Assembly (NCBI RefSeq): GCF_023053635.1
Contig: NC_086175.1
Location: forward strand, 22,050,740-22,114,739
Source: Elgaria multicarinata webbii
Lineage: Eukaryota > Chordata > Lepidosauria > Squamata > Anguidae
Direction of reading: 5' to 3'
Length of the DNA: 64,000 bases
The notes under the pieces were generated by a model. The model was given only the letters and a program-made list of their open reading frames with translations, was not told the DNA's origin and ran no database searches. Both the position numbers and the translations under genes were made by a program. Each line of letters opens with the position of its first letter. Positions within the stretch are counted from its first letter, which is position 1. Below are positions 10,401 through 20,167 of this stretch, piece after piece.

Positions 10401-13400
10401 ACATTTAGACTGGTGAATTATGATTTTGCCCTACAAGACTGGCAAACATGGTTTGATCATTGCTGGTAGTCCTGGTTTGGAGGGCATGCACAAGCCATAG
10501 TTTGCTAGTTTAAATGTAATGGCAAACTAAGATTGCCAAGAAAAAAAAATACAGAATTACAAGGAAGAAAGAATGTGCAAGCCCAAAATTTGTTTATATA
10601 GTCCCAAAACACGGCTTCAAGTTAAAAATCACATCTGCCAACTGAACAAATGTTAGTTGCTGTGCTTTCAGAACCTACTCAACTGCTTGTTTGCAATGAT
10701 GCTCAGACATGATTCACAACATTATAATTAAGACTGTCAACCGATTTTAGAAGTTTTAGTTGAGTAATCATCCAGCTTTAAACAGATCAATTAATTATAT
10801 TTAGGCAAGTGTACACAGCAACAAAAACACCAACACAGATGCCTGAGATACTCACAGAATACAATTTAACACATAAAAGCTTCCACTCAAGATTTATAAG
10901 GAAAAGTGGCCTTTTAATATTTTCTTTTCCATTCCTCATTACTGTAACATTCCAGAACTAAAGTAGCCTTAAAAAAACCACCACATGCCCTTAACTCATA
11001 GACCAAGGCAGGATCTACACTACTGCTTTAAAACGGTTTATAACAGTAGTGACAAGTGTTGAGGCCCAGGACACACTCCCTATACAGTCTTTAAAACATT
11101 TTCAAAGTGTTATATCCTGCTTAGTGTAGATTGTGCCCAAATGATCAATCTGTTAAAGCCTCAGTTGATTAATTTACTGCTTTAATTGGCTTCCCATCCT
11201 AATTTAAATACATTTTGCCCAGAGCAGCTCACGAGCACAACAACCCCAAAGGACCTTGGAGAAGTCAAGAAGGGGAATGGCAGTGGGTGGGAAGGGGAGA
11301 GTTCAGGATCCGCAGGGATCCTCTCTGTCACTGCCACTACCCATAACAAGGTGGGTCAGCTAGGTGGGCTAAGAAGCTTGTCTAGCTGAAATCTCTGTCT
11401 TACGTCTCAGGATTCAAGAAAACTAGGTAAATTTGCGTAATCATTTTACTAATTTGAGTAATCATTATACTAATTTACTGACTCTAATTTACTAATTTAC
11501 TGAGCCGCTGCCAAAGGAAGTGAGGCAGGTGGCTACCAGGAACACAGGCTGAGGTTCGCCTGGCACCAACTCTTTCAGATGCCAGGTCTTTTTATTCTCT
11601 CAGTATTTTAACAGTCTACAAATTAATTTTAACCTTGCTGTTTTAAATGTGTACCTCTATACCTCTGCACTGCTGCTGATTTTATTCTGGTTGTGCTTTT
11701 ATATTGTATTTTATATCATGTTTTTATACTGTTGTTTTATACTTTGAATGGTTTTAATTTTTGTGAACCGCCCAGAGCGCTTCAGCTATTTGGTGGTATA
11801 AAAATGCAATAAATACACAAATAAATAAATAAATAAATAAATAAATGATTCTCATCTTTAGATCAGCCCTTGCATGATTAAAGATGCAACAAATGAAAGC
11901 AGTTCTAGAGGGGCACTTTAATAAAATTCCTTATGCCTCGAGAGACTCTGACCTTGCTGTAGTGGCAAAGTGGAGTATCTGCCTCATTATTTCAACATTA
12001 TAGGCATTTAAGGAGGCAATATCCAACTTTTTTTAAAAAACAACAACAAAACACTATTGGCCATGGTTTGATCACATGCCTGGTTTGTTTGTTTTTTGGC
12101 ACACCGGTGAAGAAGTTAGCAGTTGTTATATTCCATCCAGAATCCTGTAAATATTTTGTTAGTTTCTCAACCACTGTCTGTTTTTTGAGGTCCTGATATA
12201 TTTGAGGAAGGTCTTCCTTCCTCAAATATATGTCAATGTCATAAACAGCCACAATTTGCGCCATACTTCATGAGTTTGTATGACATATACTGTGTCTTTG
12301 GACATCTTCTTTTGAATGGCACTAATTATTCATCATTTCTAATATAAATATATCCTACAGGCTGTGCACAGGGCCTGGCTTGTGTGTCACATTCGCACTG
12401 AAGTTAATAATCAAATCTAAGAACTTTATTGATTCCTTTAAAAAAGACTAGAGACATTGTGCCTTGAAAACATTGAAGGCAACCTTCAACAACACTGTTT
12501 CCAAAGATCTTTTTGTGAAGAGAGAAAAGTGGTAATCTAAAGATCCATGACTGAGAATTGTCATCATTCTGGCCATCTGCTGAGGTGCTTCCAAACATTT
12601 TTTGGGGTAGGGTATGTTGCTTGCAAACATTGCAGATGCATTTGGGATCACAGTGTCCTCAATAAGCAGATTAGAAAGTTTCACTCAGAATAATAGCTAT
12701 GATTAAAAAAAATATAGCTTTACTGGGTCACAAAGGAAGTTTTAACTGGAGAAAAATGTTTTTAAAATTCAGTTTTGTAAAGGAGTTCTGTAAACCGCTG
12801 GGGTACTCTTGGCTGCTGCTACCACCTATGGTGATGTTTAGTGAAGTGAGCAATTTGTCTATTATGAAAATAGGCAAAATATTTTTTCACCCAGCAGGTG
12901 GAAAGAAGAGCCCACACACCTCCTCGCCCACTTCCAATTCAGAGTTGCAGGTCTGGTTTGGCTCTGTGCTTGCACTGAACAAGCATAAAGTCAAAACAAA
13001 TCCAGGCTCCAATCCTTGGGACTGCAGAGGGGGTATGGCAATTACCTACCCCTCTGCAGCCCCAAGATTGGAGGAAGCATCCGGTTTGTCTTCCTCAGAG
13101 GCTGGCTGACTATTTGGCATGGTGAGCAAAATTGTTGAAGCCCTGCCTGATGTTACAGTCTTCTCAATTCCACTGTTATCCAAGAACACTAATTGCACAG
13201 GTTCAGAGAATCTATTCTCACGTATGGATGTATCTTTCTGAATCTGATGAGATATTTGAAGACATCCTATTAATTTCCCTTAGGGAGCCTTTTCATTAAG
13301 AAGGAATGCAAAGAAGAATAAGGAAACAGCATCTCAACAGGACCCTTTCCCAAGAACAAAAGTAGTACCACTTAGGAATAAACACAAGTTTAAGCAAGGC

Positions 13401-16400
13401 AATGCCTTCATACCTCTAATCAGTTTATCTCAAATATAAGAGATGTGAAGTAGTAAAAGACTTTATAGACTGCCATCATTTTGAAAGAAAACTTATGTGA
13501 GTCTGGCAACATGGATTAACGAAAGGAAATTAGTCATAAACAAATTGTTCACAGGAAATACCAGCTAGGATCTCGGAGTAGGCTATTTGTCCATTCACAT
13601 AATAAACTCTTAATTATCTTCAACAGTTTTCAGAGGTTTATGAGCTCTTCAGTACTATTTCCATGAATTAAAAGAAAACAAAAACAAATGCATTCCTAAT
13701 CTACTGCTTTGAACCTAACAGCTCCCCAATCTGCCCTTGAGAACTTCTCCAGAAGAGCATGGCATAGAGGGAAGGGAGAAATCACCAAAAATCAGAAATG
13801 CAACAACTACCAGAGTTGTGGAAAATTTTCTAGGGCTTTTTTATTTCCTAAGTTCATTAATTAAAAAGGAAAGTATGGCAACTGGAAATACAATATTAGG
13901 CCAGTATCAAAGTTGTAATTAACGTTTTCACTCTAAGCAAGTATGTTAGAGAATACACATTATGTCACTGAAATTCACTGATGTGTCAGTATGAAATGGA
14001 ACTAATAAATAGTGACAGTGGAACTGAAGGTGCCCCAATAACCTAGTGGAAGAGAACTGAACTCAGTTGAAATAGATGAGTGGTTGTCAGCATACCATGC
14101 ACAGTTCTTTGGGTTGCTAAAATGTATCAACAGTTTTCAGTACCTTTGGGTTTTCTTCTTAAGTGTAAGAGCCACAAGTATTCCAATACAGATTGCTACC
14201 TAATGTAATATTTAAATATGGATGACTAGGGCATGCTAGGAGACAGCACTTTTTTCTGTCTATAGATGCATAGGATTATGCCGTATTTCACATGAAGTGT
14301 GCTTTAATTTCCCCCCTCAAATATTTCAGATAAAATACTTGTGGTATACTGGGACAAAAAAATAACACAGGGTACATTTTTAAAAGCTTTGCTGTTTACT
14401 AAATGCAATAAAAATAAAAATGCTTAATTAGATCTCTCTAGGGCAGGGGTGGGCAACTTGTGGCCGCCCCAATGTATTAACTCTAGCCAGAATAGCCTAA
14501 TGGTGAGGAATGATTGAGAGTTGTAGGTCAATACTTCTATAAGGCCACAAGTTGCCCACAAGTTGCTCAAGAGCATCAGAACATTTTACGATGCAAACTA
14601 AAAATTTCCTATGCAAATGAACCTAATTTGCACTAGGAACTCTCTGGAAAATCCACCTCTCTGACAATTCTTTTAATCCACCCCTATTTTCCAATATATT
14701 CATTTGGGGGAGAGGAAAGAAAATTTATATTCTAATCACTGGTAGTCCACTCGTACTAGTACAATCTGATTGAGAGAAAGGACCATCTCCATGCTGAAAT
14801 TACTACAGCAATCGTAATTTCAAATGCCTTTCCTGTTTGCCTCCTCTTCAGAATCAAGTGCCTTCTTAACATAGTTTTTATTGTTTTATTTTAAGGTTGG
14901 CATCCTTCCAGAGAATGGCTGTTATTGGGCAGATTAAAAATACAATAAAGTAATTAAAATAAATATTAGGCATGTTATTTGTCAGGATTAATTTTTGGCC
15001 TGGGAATAATTAAGCTTTTTTGTGTAAGGTAAAACAAGCTGGTTTCTATAAGACACTTCATTATTTTAAAACCATTGCAGAAATACATAACATGTTTTCA
15101 CAAAAACTAGAATTCCAAATTTAAAAATCCCCTTGTTCCCTTAGTTTGTATTGCTACAAAAATAGTTCACCTTTTGTTTGATACCGAAGGATCAACATGC
15201 AGGTTCAGTATAAGGTTTGTGCCACATTTTGTTTAAATTAAAATTAGCAAACCCGATCAATGTAAGAAGCACAACCAAATTACAAAATTTAGTTCATAAA
15301 TTTTAATTAATATATTCATTTGTTCTCATTTTCCTAATAAATACCAATCAGCTACTCGGACCAGGGAGCTCGATTTAGTTCTTCTTCACCAAACCGTTGA
15401 TTAGTACTATTAGAGAACGATCCTTTCACTCCTAAAGAGCATCGGGGGCCATAGGATTTTTTGGGTTAACCCAAGGCCAGGGATAGTACTCCCGAGCCTC
15501 TGCAAATTCGCAAACACGAGCTCGGAAAGGAGGGAAAAGGTGCAGTACTGTGAGTAGGGAAGGGAGGAGACCAGAGGCCTTCCTAGACAAGGCCTTAGTG
15601 CGCTGAGGCCCGTTTTCCCTGCTGTGCATCCAGACGACGCACAGGGGAATCCGGGGTCAGGCCACGCTGAAGCCTTCCCTAACACGCCATAAGCGAAGTC
15701 GCTTATGGCGCGCCTTTTCCACAGCCCCAGCCTGAGGCCGGGGCTGCGGAACGTCTAGCAAGGTCCGTGGCTTTTTGCGGCTACTCGCTTACTCGCGGGG
15801 GGGGGGGGGAGAAGGCCGGGCACCAGGATGGCATCGGGGAGAGGGAGAGCGGGCATGGGCATGGTATCGGGGACAGGGAGGGGGAGAGCAGGCAGCACGG
15901 GCATCGGGGAGAGGGAGAGCAGGCAGCACGGGCATCGGGGAGAGGGAGAGCGGGCACCACAGGCATCGGGGAGAGGGAGAGCGGGCACCGGGATGGTATC
16001 GGGGAGGAGGGAGGGCACCGGGATGGTATCGGGGAGAGGGAGGGAGGGCACCGGGATGGTATCGGGGAGAGGGAGGGAGGGCACCGGGATGGTATCGGGG
16101 AGAGGGAGGGAGGGCACCGGGATGGTATCGGGGAGAGGGAGGGCGGGCACCGGGATGGTATTGGGGAGAGGGAGGGAGGGCGGGGAAAGAGTGGCCAGGG
16201 AGGCATCGGGGATGGCGGAGGGGGGGGGTGATCAGGAGCGGAGGGGGCTTAATTTTTAAAAAAAGGCACTTAACTTGTCGGGCGGCTTCGGGGCGCACGT
16301 GGCCCCTTTAACAACAACAAAAAGGCCAACGCTGCAGGGCTTCCGTAGTCCCTGCGCGTCGTGCGTGTAGGAGCCGAGGCGGCACGTGCTAAAGTTAGCG

Positions 16401-17139
16401 CGCTGTCGCCCCGCCTCCCTGCCGGCTTATCCGGCATGGTCTAGCAAGGCCCCAGGACAACTGGCTTACAACCTCCTCCTCTCCTGCTCTGCAGCATGCC
16501 AACTAGACAAGCAAAATTGCCCATCTAGGGAAAATGCAAGGTGAGAGGAGCACAGAGGTGGTGATCACCTTCATGCTCCTCCCACTCTGCACAGGATGAT
16601 TGTAAGCTTCTGCGTTCAGGGACTTATAGTCATCGAGTGTATAACCCATGGATTGCACCCTTAGAGTATCTGCCCAGGGCTATTGCATGTATGTAGAGGT
16701 GGATCTGAACCAGTAATTTACAGGATAGTTCTCCTTTTTCTCCCCTCCTTTTTTAATATGTCAAAGTAGTTACCTTGAAGCTGACATACTGTAGATGTTT
16801 GGAATGCCTTTTGATAATTTGCTTGATGAGCTCTGGATGAGTAGCTTTTAAGTAAGATGTTGCTGGCTGATTCAGTTCAAACTCAAAACATCTCCATAGT
16901 TCAGGCATGTGGAAGACTTGGTTCCACCTACGGCAGACTTGTGATGCATGAGCACGATCAAGAAGAGGCAAATACTGGAACACCTGCAGAACAATCTCTG
17001 GAATGAGGTTCCCCCAATCAGGGCTCTGAAATACTCCAGCTGATTCTTCAAGTCTAGTTTTCAGTTTTTTGCCATCTATTGTATTCTCCTCATCTGATAA
17101 ATTATTGCTGCCCTTGCTGTTTTTTGGTCCTCGTTTCAT
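3809..17139 (-). CDS. FBXL3: FBXL3, F-box and leucine-rich repeat protein 3 (complete coding region, 4 coding exons)
   Basis: Substrate receptor of an SCF (SKP1-CUL1-RBX1) ubiquitin ligase that in mammals binds the cryptochromes CRY1 and CRY2 in the nucleus and sends them for degradation, which sets circadian period. Joining exons 17139-16774, 9552-9430, 8064-7893 and 4452-3809 gives one frame of 434 residues; human FBXL3 has 428. The extra residues are in the variable N-terminus. The F-box ([20 protein letters not shown] onwards) spans about residues 41-88, followed by leucine-rich repeats. The C-terminal tail ends MMPTW; the final Trp of the human protein enters the CRY flavin pocket. The positions hit in the mouse After-hours (C358S) and Overtime (I364T) mutants lie in the stretch [14 protein letters not shown], which is intact here. 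The start ATG (17139-17137) follows the exon 2 acceptor by one base. All introns have GT-AG ends. The gene looks intact. Confidence 0.97.
5233..5918 (-). mobile_element. Non-autonomous Helitron with both termini and a helicase remnant
   Basis: On the minus strand the element starts A|TCTATATAAATAAAAATG, with 'GTTATATCTCC' about 45 bases in. It ends with a GCCAC...GTGGC hairpin, then GGGTACAG and CTAG|T. The A/T flanks, TC start, hairpin and CTAG end are the standard Helitron signature. At 686 bases it is far shorter than an autonomous copy (several kb): Rep and most of the helicase are gone. It sits in FBXL3 intron 4 in the gene's sense orientation. Confidence 0.9.
5325..5640 (-). pseudogene. 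C-terminal remnant of Helitron Pif1-like helicase
   Basis: About 105 codons stay open to a stop at 5325-5327. They include [20 protein letters not shown], then [20 protein letters not shown], and near the end [12 protein letters not shown] and NIVYPQAL. 'INKAQGQ' and '[10 protein letters not shown]' belong to the last conserved motifs of the Pif1-like helicase of Rep-Hel proteins. The remnant cannot act alone, since the Walker A region and Rep nuclease are absent. Confidence 0.9.
6265..6720 (+). mobile_element. Possible solo LTR (fossil retroelement end)
   Basis: A G-rich stretch is followed by an AATAAA-bearing AT-rich part and a 'TCTGCTCAG' stretch, the order expected of an LTR U3-R-U5. 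A stretch with similar order lies on the other strand near 52.4-52.9 kb. No internal region is attached. The boundaries are not certain, and it could be another repeat type. Confidence 0.3.
6729..6812. repeat. Tandem repeat of AGTTTAATAATAGAC-like units
   Basis: Several imperfect copies of 'CTTTTAATAATAGA' and 'AGTTTAATAATAGACACC' follow each other; 'GAAGGAGAAGTTTAATAATA' occurs twice. This is a local duplication array without coding sense. Confidence 0.8.
7190..7326. repeat. Palindromic MITE with TTGTGTCCAAACT-type ends
   Basis: The left arm GTCCAAACTAGGAAACTATG and the right arm CATGGTAACAATAGTTTCCCAG + TTTGGAC are inverted copies of about 42 bases around a short core that is itself mirrored. 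It looks like a non-autonomous DNA transposon. Confidence 0.7.
7510..7550. repeat. Perfect 16-base inverted repeat (hairpin)
   Basis: TTATATGAAAAGTTCA at 7510-7525 is repeated inverted as TGAACTTTTCATATAA at 7535-7550 with a 9-base loop. It lies in FBXL3 intron 4. It is short for a microRNA precursor. Confidence 0.85.
7893..8064 (-). CDS. FBXL3: FBXL3 exon 4
   Basis: 172 bases from CTACAG|TCACACTT to CCAGCAG|GTGAGC. It encodes [20 protein letters not shown] through HVSPA plus one base of the next Gly, within the leucine-rich repeat array. Confidence 0.97.
8690..8727. repeat. Alternating purine-pyrimidine (CA/TG/CG) stretch
   Basis: Contains GCATGCATATGCACGCATG and GTGCACGTGCGCGCACACAC, nearly perfect R-Y alternation that could form Z-DNA. 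It is a simple-sequence remnant. Confidence 0.8.
9033..9095. repeat. Short palindromic repeat ATGTAACAATAAACCATAGT
   Basis: ATGTAACAATAAACCATAGT on the left and ACCATAGTTTATTGTTACAT on the right are mirror copies around about 23 bases. Related words are found from 8.89 kb on, suggesting that a larger eroded MITE spans 8890-9095. Confidence 0.7.
9430..9552 (-). CDS. FBXL3: FBXL3 exon 3
   Basis: 123 bases, 41 codons, from TTTAAG|GTGGACAGC to CCAAAG|GTATTAATC. It encodes [20 protein letters not shown] to SFMDLPK, in phase 0 at both ends. Confidence 0.97.
11008..11138. repeat. Palindromic MITE (GTAGATC-ended family), copy 2
   Basis: Runs from GGATCTACACTACTGCTTTA to GCTTAGTGTAGATTGTGCC, with an internal 'GAGGCCCAGGACACAC'. 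It is the reverse orientation of the copy at 800-932. Confidence 0.65.
11490..11850 (+). mobile_element. L2-type LINE 3' end
   Basis: Contains GCCAAAGGAAGTGAGGCAGG, 'GAACCGCCCAGAGCGC' and a (AATA)n tail ending at about 11847. It is the same family as the copy at 27.93-28.37 kb but has lost more of its reading frame. The stretch just upstream (11.2-11.4 kb) is GC-richer and unassigned. Confidence 0.8.
11998..12684 (-). pseudogene. Unrecognised coding-like fragment(s) in FBXL3 intron 2
   Basis: Two minus-strand open frames stand out for protein-like composition. At 12684-12448 the frame (first codon GTG) holds [20 protein letters not shown], later [20 protein letters not shown] and ending NVFKAQCL. 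At 12264-12071 an ATG-started frame begins [20 protein letters not shown] and runs to [15 protein letters not shown]. Both lie on the sense strand of FBXL3 with a gap between them and no clear splice sites. I do not recognise the family. It may be a retrocopy, a transposon gene fragment or chance. Confidence 0.3.
14445..14570. repeat. Palindromic MITE-like repeat (GGGCAACTTGTGGCC ends)
   Basis: GGTGGGCAACTTGTGGCC on the left is mirrored by GGCCACAAGTTGCCCA on the right, with GAGAGTTGTAGGTCAA inside. It belongs to the same broad group as the repeat at 183-300. Confidence 0.65.
15685..15710. repeat. Perfect 12-base inverted repeat
   Basis: CGCCATAAGCGA and TCGCTTATGGCG flank a 2-base loop. It lies at the left part of the GC-rich block. 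Confidence 0.9.
15818..16182. repeat. GC-rich minisatellite, unit about 33 bases
   Basis: The unit 'GGCACCGGGATGGTATCGGG' + 'GAGAGGGAGGGAG' is repeated at least five times almost unchanged (15980-16180). Degenerate variants with GGGCAGCACGGGCATCGGGG precede it. The array keeps several frames open on both strands, so long open frames here are artefacts of repetition. G-runs may form quadruplexes. Confidence 0.9.
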
Positions 17140-17140
17140 T
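16774..17140 (-). CDS. FBXL3: FBXL3 exon 2 (first coding exon)
   Basis: From the acceptor TTTGATAG|A-ATG to the donor TTCAAG|GTAACT. It encodes [20 protein letters not shown] onwards, the F-box and the first repeat up to QYVSFK (122 codons). Only one base precedes the ATG, so the rest of the 5' UTR must come from an upstream exon. Confidence 0.95.
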
Positions 17141-17349
17141 CTATCAAATAAGAAAATTTCAAAATAGATTAAATCCAGAACTTGAATAGCATTTCCAGAA
17201 GATAAGACAGTCTTATCTACTATGTACTTCTCCCCCAAAATAAAGTAAAACTTGGAAGTAAAAATACGCAGAGGTGGAGAAAAATTTGTTTTAGATTAGA
17301 AATAATCAGGAATCATTTTTATAACACTATGGGCAATATCAAATACTGC

Positions 17350-17482
17350 TGTTGGGCATCAGCTGGCACAACAGGAAGCTAGCATTTTCTAAAGCAAACT
17401 CATGAATAAGCAGAAATGCTAGTTTCCGACTGCTTTAGGAGTACTAGCTTCCTGCTGCGCTAGCAGAATATGAAGTGGCCCT
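17350..17482. repeat. Palindromic MITE with CTAGC...GCTAG words
   Basis: AACAGGAAGCTAGCATTTTC on the left is mirrored by GAGTACTAGCTTCCTGCTGC on the right, about 34-base arms with TAAAGCA/TGCTTTA continuing inward. It is a non-autonomous DNA transposon by shape. Confidence 0.7.
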
Positions 17483-19207
17483 ATGTTCTGAAAAGAGACT
17501 TGCAAAATGACACTATTGTTTTTGAAAGTTTTAAAAATTACTATCACAGATATGCAGAAATGTATCATTTATAAATAGAATGTAGTGATGCACACTACAA
17601 AAACTGATGGATGTATTTTCCGTTAAAGGAGCTGCTCTGGCAACATTTGCATCAATAACTATCATGGCACATTCCTGATTCTCCATATCAAAATGTGTTG
17701 AACAAATAGTTCTCACATATTTTTCTCTATGGTAGTACAGAATATATGTGGTATTTCCTATCCAGATAACATGCCAGTGAAAGGTAAGGTGAAACTAGAA
17801 ATAGTATTTTCACACTAAATCCATCACACCATGGTTGCAGTCATCTGAAATGTTTATGCTTTATTTCTCTTAACAATATCAATTCTACTAATAAAACACT
17901 TTTCATTTTGTCATTATTACATTATTTCCAAATAATTATGCCTAATTAATCTGGCTGAACTACACTGTTAAACAATAATTGAACCTCCACCACCAGTGGA
18001 AAAACATGGTTTGTGAGGTTCTGTTGATGTAGCAGTCAACATGTCCCATCCTAAGCAGTTATTTGCTGGTACAGAAAGTCTTACTTATTTGCTGGCACAG
18101 AAAGGCAGCAAGAATACCAGATAAAAATTTTAAGTCTTTATTTTATGCTTCCATGCTTAGTTCACTAACAATGAATCTATATAGGCATTAATAACATTAT
18201 ACATTGCTTATTTTAATTCCTGTAATTCCCAGACTCCATATTTAGCAGAACCTAAATAACTACTTACAGTACAGTCATAGAAGCAATTACACTAATCAGT
18301 CAATACCTATCAAGGAAATAAACTAGCCCATGTTTTGAATACATGTATACCATGTTTACCAAAGAGGAGCAACATGTTCATCATTGTTTACATTACACAA
18401 ACTTGTTACATAGAATCAAGCCAAACAGCTACTGATCTGACTCTTTTTATTACTTTCAGGTGTACCCGGGCTGAAGACAGGGGAGAAAGAACATTTAAAA
18501 ATAAGGAGGATCAAAAGGACAGTTTTAAAGCCAAACAAAAACAACCAGACAGCAACAATGTTTAATTCCCAAAGTATTTGTGTTCCTGACGTGTTTCAAA
18601 AAAGACTTTCACCTAATTGATTGCACCCCACTGATCAGAAGCCCCTGAACTTGGAGGCACTTAATCATTCAATGTAAGGCGGGAGGAGGCAGTCTTCGCC
18701 ACTCTGTCCTCCTACCCTGCTGATTTTGCTAGATGAGCTTCTTAGCCCATCTAGGAGGCACATTGGAGGGGGAAGGAAGGAGACTGAAAGGGGATCAGGA
18801 TAACTCGTATCCTGGTCTCTCCAGTCTCCCCCTTCCCCATCAACCAGAACAACCCCTTTTGTCCTCCTCTGAGACTGCGTTTCTAACCTGAGAAGGCAGC
18901 TGGCACTGTTCTTTCTGGGCCAACTAAGAGGGGACGGGAGAGGATGGGTGGATCTCCAACTCTCCCTTCCGAGATCAGTGTGCTGTCTCCAACCTCGTGA
19001 TGGGAAATCCAAACAAACCTATGCTCCCTGGGATGCTCACCATAGGACTGCTCTCTCCAAAGCTTAATTTACATTGGAAACTAAACATTACAGCTGTCTG
19101 TTTTTGAGGGAGGAAAAAACATTACTAGAACTTAGCAGATAACTAAATCACTTGAACACTGTAAGACTCCAGAGTACTAAGTAATAGAAGAACTAAATGA
19201 TACTGAC

Positions 19208-19379
19208 CTTCTTCAGACAACACAGTGGTTAAGCATTCTGAGCTAAACACTATAGCTTAGCATGTAGTGTGAACCATTCCTAATCATGGTGGCTACATAA
19301 TCACAATTTAAACATGCTCACCAACCATTTGCTGCAAAAGGTAAGCAGCCTAGCCATGGCTTTGTGTTGTCTGAACAGA
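19208..19379. repeat. MITE 'GTTCAGA...TCTGAAC', copy B
   Basis: Runs from CTTCAGACAACACAGTGG to TGTGTTGTCTGAACAG. The internal order is the same as copies A and C ('CATGGTGGCTACATAA', 'TTTAAACATGCTCA'), with more changes. Confidence 0.7.
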
Positions 19380-19699
19380 CCCACTGTGAGTTATGCAGTT
19401 TACCACATAGTACTTCTTCTAACCAACAAACTCTCTTGGGAGGATGCAGAAACATCCTCAAATGTAGTGCAGGGAGCTGTTATCAGAAAAAGAACAACCA
19501 GCACATAAAGGTGTGCATACAGCAAAGAGGTTCCACGGATGGACACCAATGATTAAATCAAATTGGGAGTCATAAACTTAAATGGAAGTGACCTGAAATA
19601 TGAGCAATGGTGACTATCAGGAAGGGCCTCTATGGGGATGGCTATACAAGAATAAGGCTAATCCATGTCTATGGCTGCAATTCTTGGGTCAAAGTCTTA

Positions 19700-19990
19700 G
19701 ACCCTAAGACAGAGATGAACAGCTTGTGATCTTCCAGATGTTTTGACCTACCGTATTTCTTCGACTTTAAGACGCCATCGATTGTAAGACGCACACTAAT
19801 TTCAGTACCACCAACAGGAAAAAAAACCCTAAGACACACCCGCGATTCTAAGACGCACCCCATTTTTAGAGATGTTTATATGGGTAAAAAAGTGTGTCTT
19901 AGAATCGAAGAAAGAGGGTATAACAGCTAAGGTTCATGACAGTTGAAGCCCAAAACGTCTGGATGGCCACAAGTGCCCACCTCTGCCTAA
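19700..19990. repeat. Older palindromic MITE split by a younger insertion
   Basis: The left half (GATGAACAGCTTGTGATCTTCCAGATGTTTTGACCTA) is given here only by its ends GATGAACAGC and TTTTGACCTA. The right half starts TAACAGCTAAGG and ends GGCCACAAGTGCCCACCTC. The halves are mirror related (CCAGATGTTTTG / CAAAACGTCTGG), as in the 183-300 family, and are separated by the element at 19751-19918. Confidence 0.7.
19751..19918. mobile_element. Palindromic MITE with TA target duplication (Tc1/mariner-like)
   Basis: 168 bases from CCGTATTTCTTCGACTTTAA to CTTAGAATCGAAGAAAGAGGG. The ends are inverted copies (CTTCGA...AAGAC), with several internal 'TAAGACGCAC' words. It is flanked on both sides by TA, as expected of Tc1/mariner-type insertion. 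It has no coding capacity. Confidence 0.75.
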
Positions 19991-20037
19991 GAGACGGCAA
20001 CCGCTGGAAAGGAATGGAAGTAACGCTAAAGCTAAAA

Positions 20038-20167
20038 CAGCCTCGGCCAACCTGGCATCTGCAGGTTGTTTTGGACTACAACGCCCAGTAATTCTAGCCA
20101 CTGGTCATGCTGGCTGGGGCTGATGGATGTTGAAGGCTAAAGATCTGGCGAGCACTAGGTTGGGGAC
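20038..20167. repeat. Palindromic MITE-like repeat (GGCCAACCTGGCATCT)
   Basis: CGGCCAACCTGGCATCTGCA starts it and GCGAGCACTAGGTTGGGGA ends it, with GGACTACAACGCCCAG and the mirrored GGCTGGGGCTGATGG inside. It is the same family as 183-300 and better preserved. Confidence 0.7.

Larger units (their letters stand above)
15590..16455. other. GC- and CpG-rich block in FBXL3 intron 2
   Basis: This block is strikingly GC- and CpG-rich against an AT-rich background. It includes a 12-base-arm perfect inverted repeat (15685-15710), a minisatellite (15818-16182) and two perfect CACGTG E-boxes (16296-16301 and 16383-16388). A direct repeat 'GTCTAGCAAGG' is found near both ends (15753 and 16439). It could be a second CpG island, a GC-rich non-autonomous element, or both. 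No coding sequence is supported. Confidence 0.5.
9553..16773 (-). other. FBXL3: FBXL3 intron 2
   Basis: The longest FBXL3 intron (7.2 kb, GT-AG). It holds a MITE, an L2 3' end, an unidentified broken coding fragment near 12.0-12.7 kb, a MITE at 14.45 kb and a GC-rich minisatellite block. In 9.6-10.25, 12.7-14.4 and 14.6-15.4 kb I see no gene or clear repeat. Eroded 'CATGGTTTG' palindromic words lie at 10.3-10.52 kb. Confidence 0.85.

Noticed and set aside
12699-13109. 136-codon plus-strand frame
   Set aside because: No recognisable motif or splice context. It could be chance in a mildly GC-rich stretch.
15767-16311. Several overlapping frames of 130-178 codons
   Set aside because: They are read-throughs of a 33-base minisatellite in many frames on both strands, not genes.
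16296-16388. Two E-boxes considered as a classic CLOCK-BMAL1 tandem site
   Set aside because: They are 87 bases apart, whereas the well-known tandem E-boxes are 6-7 bases apart; kept only as a weak hint in the GC-rich block finding.
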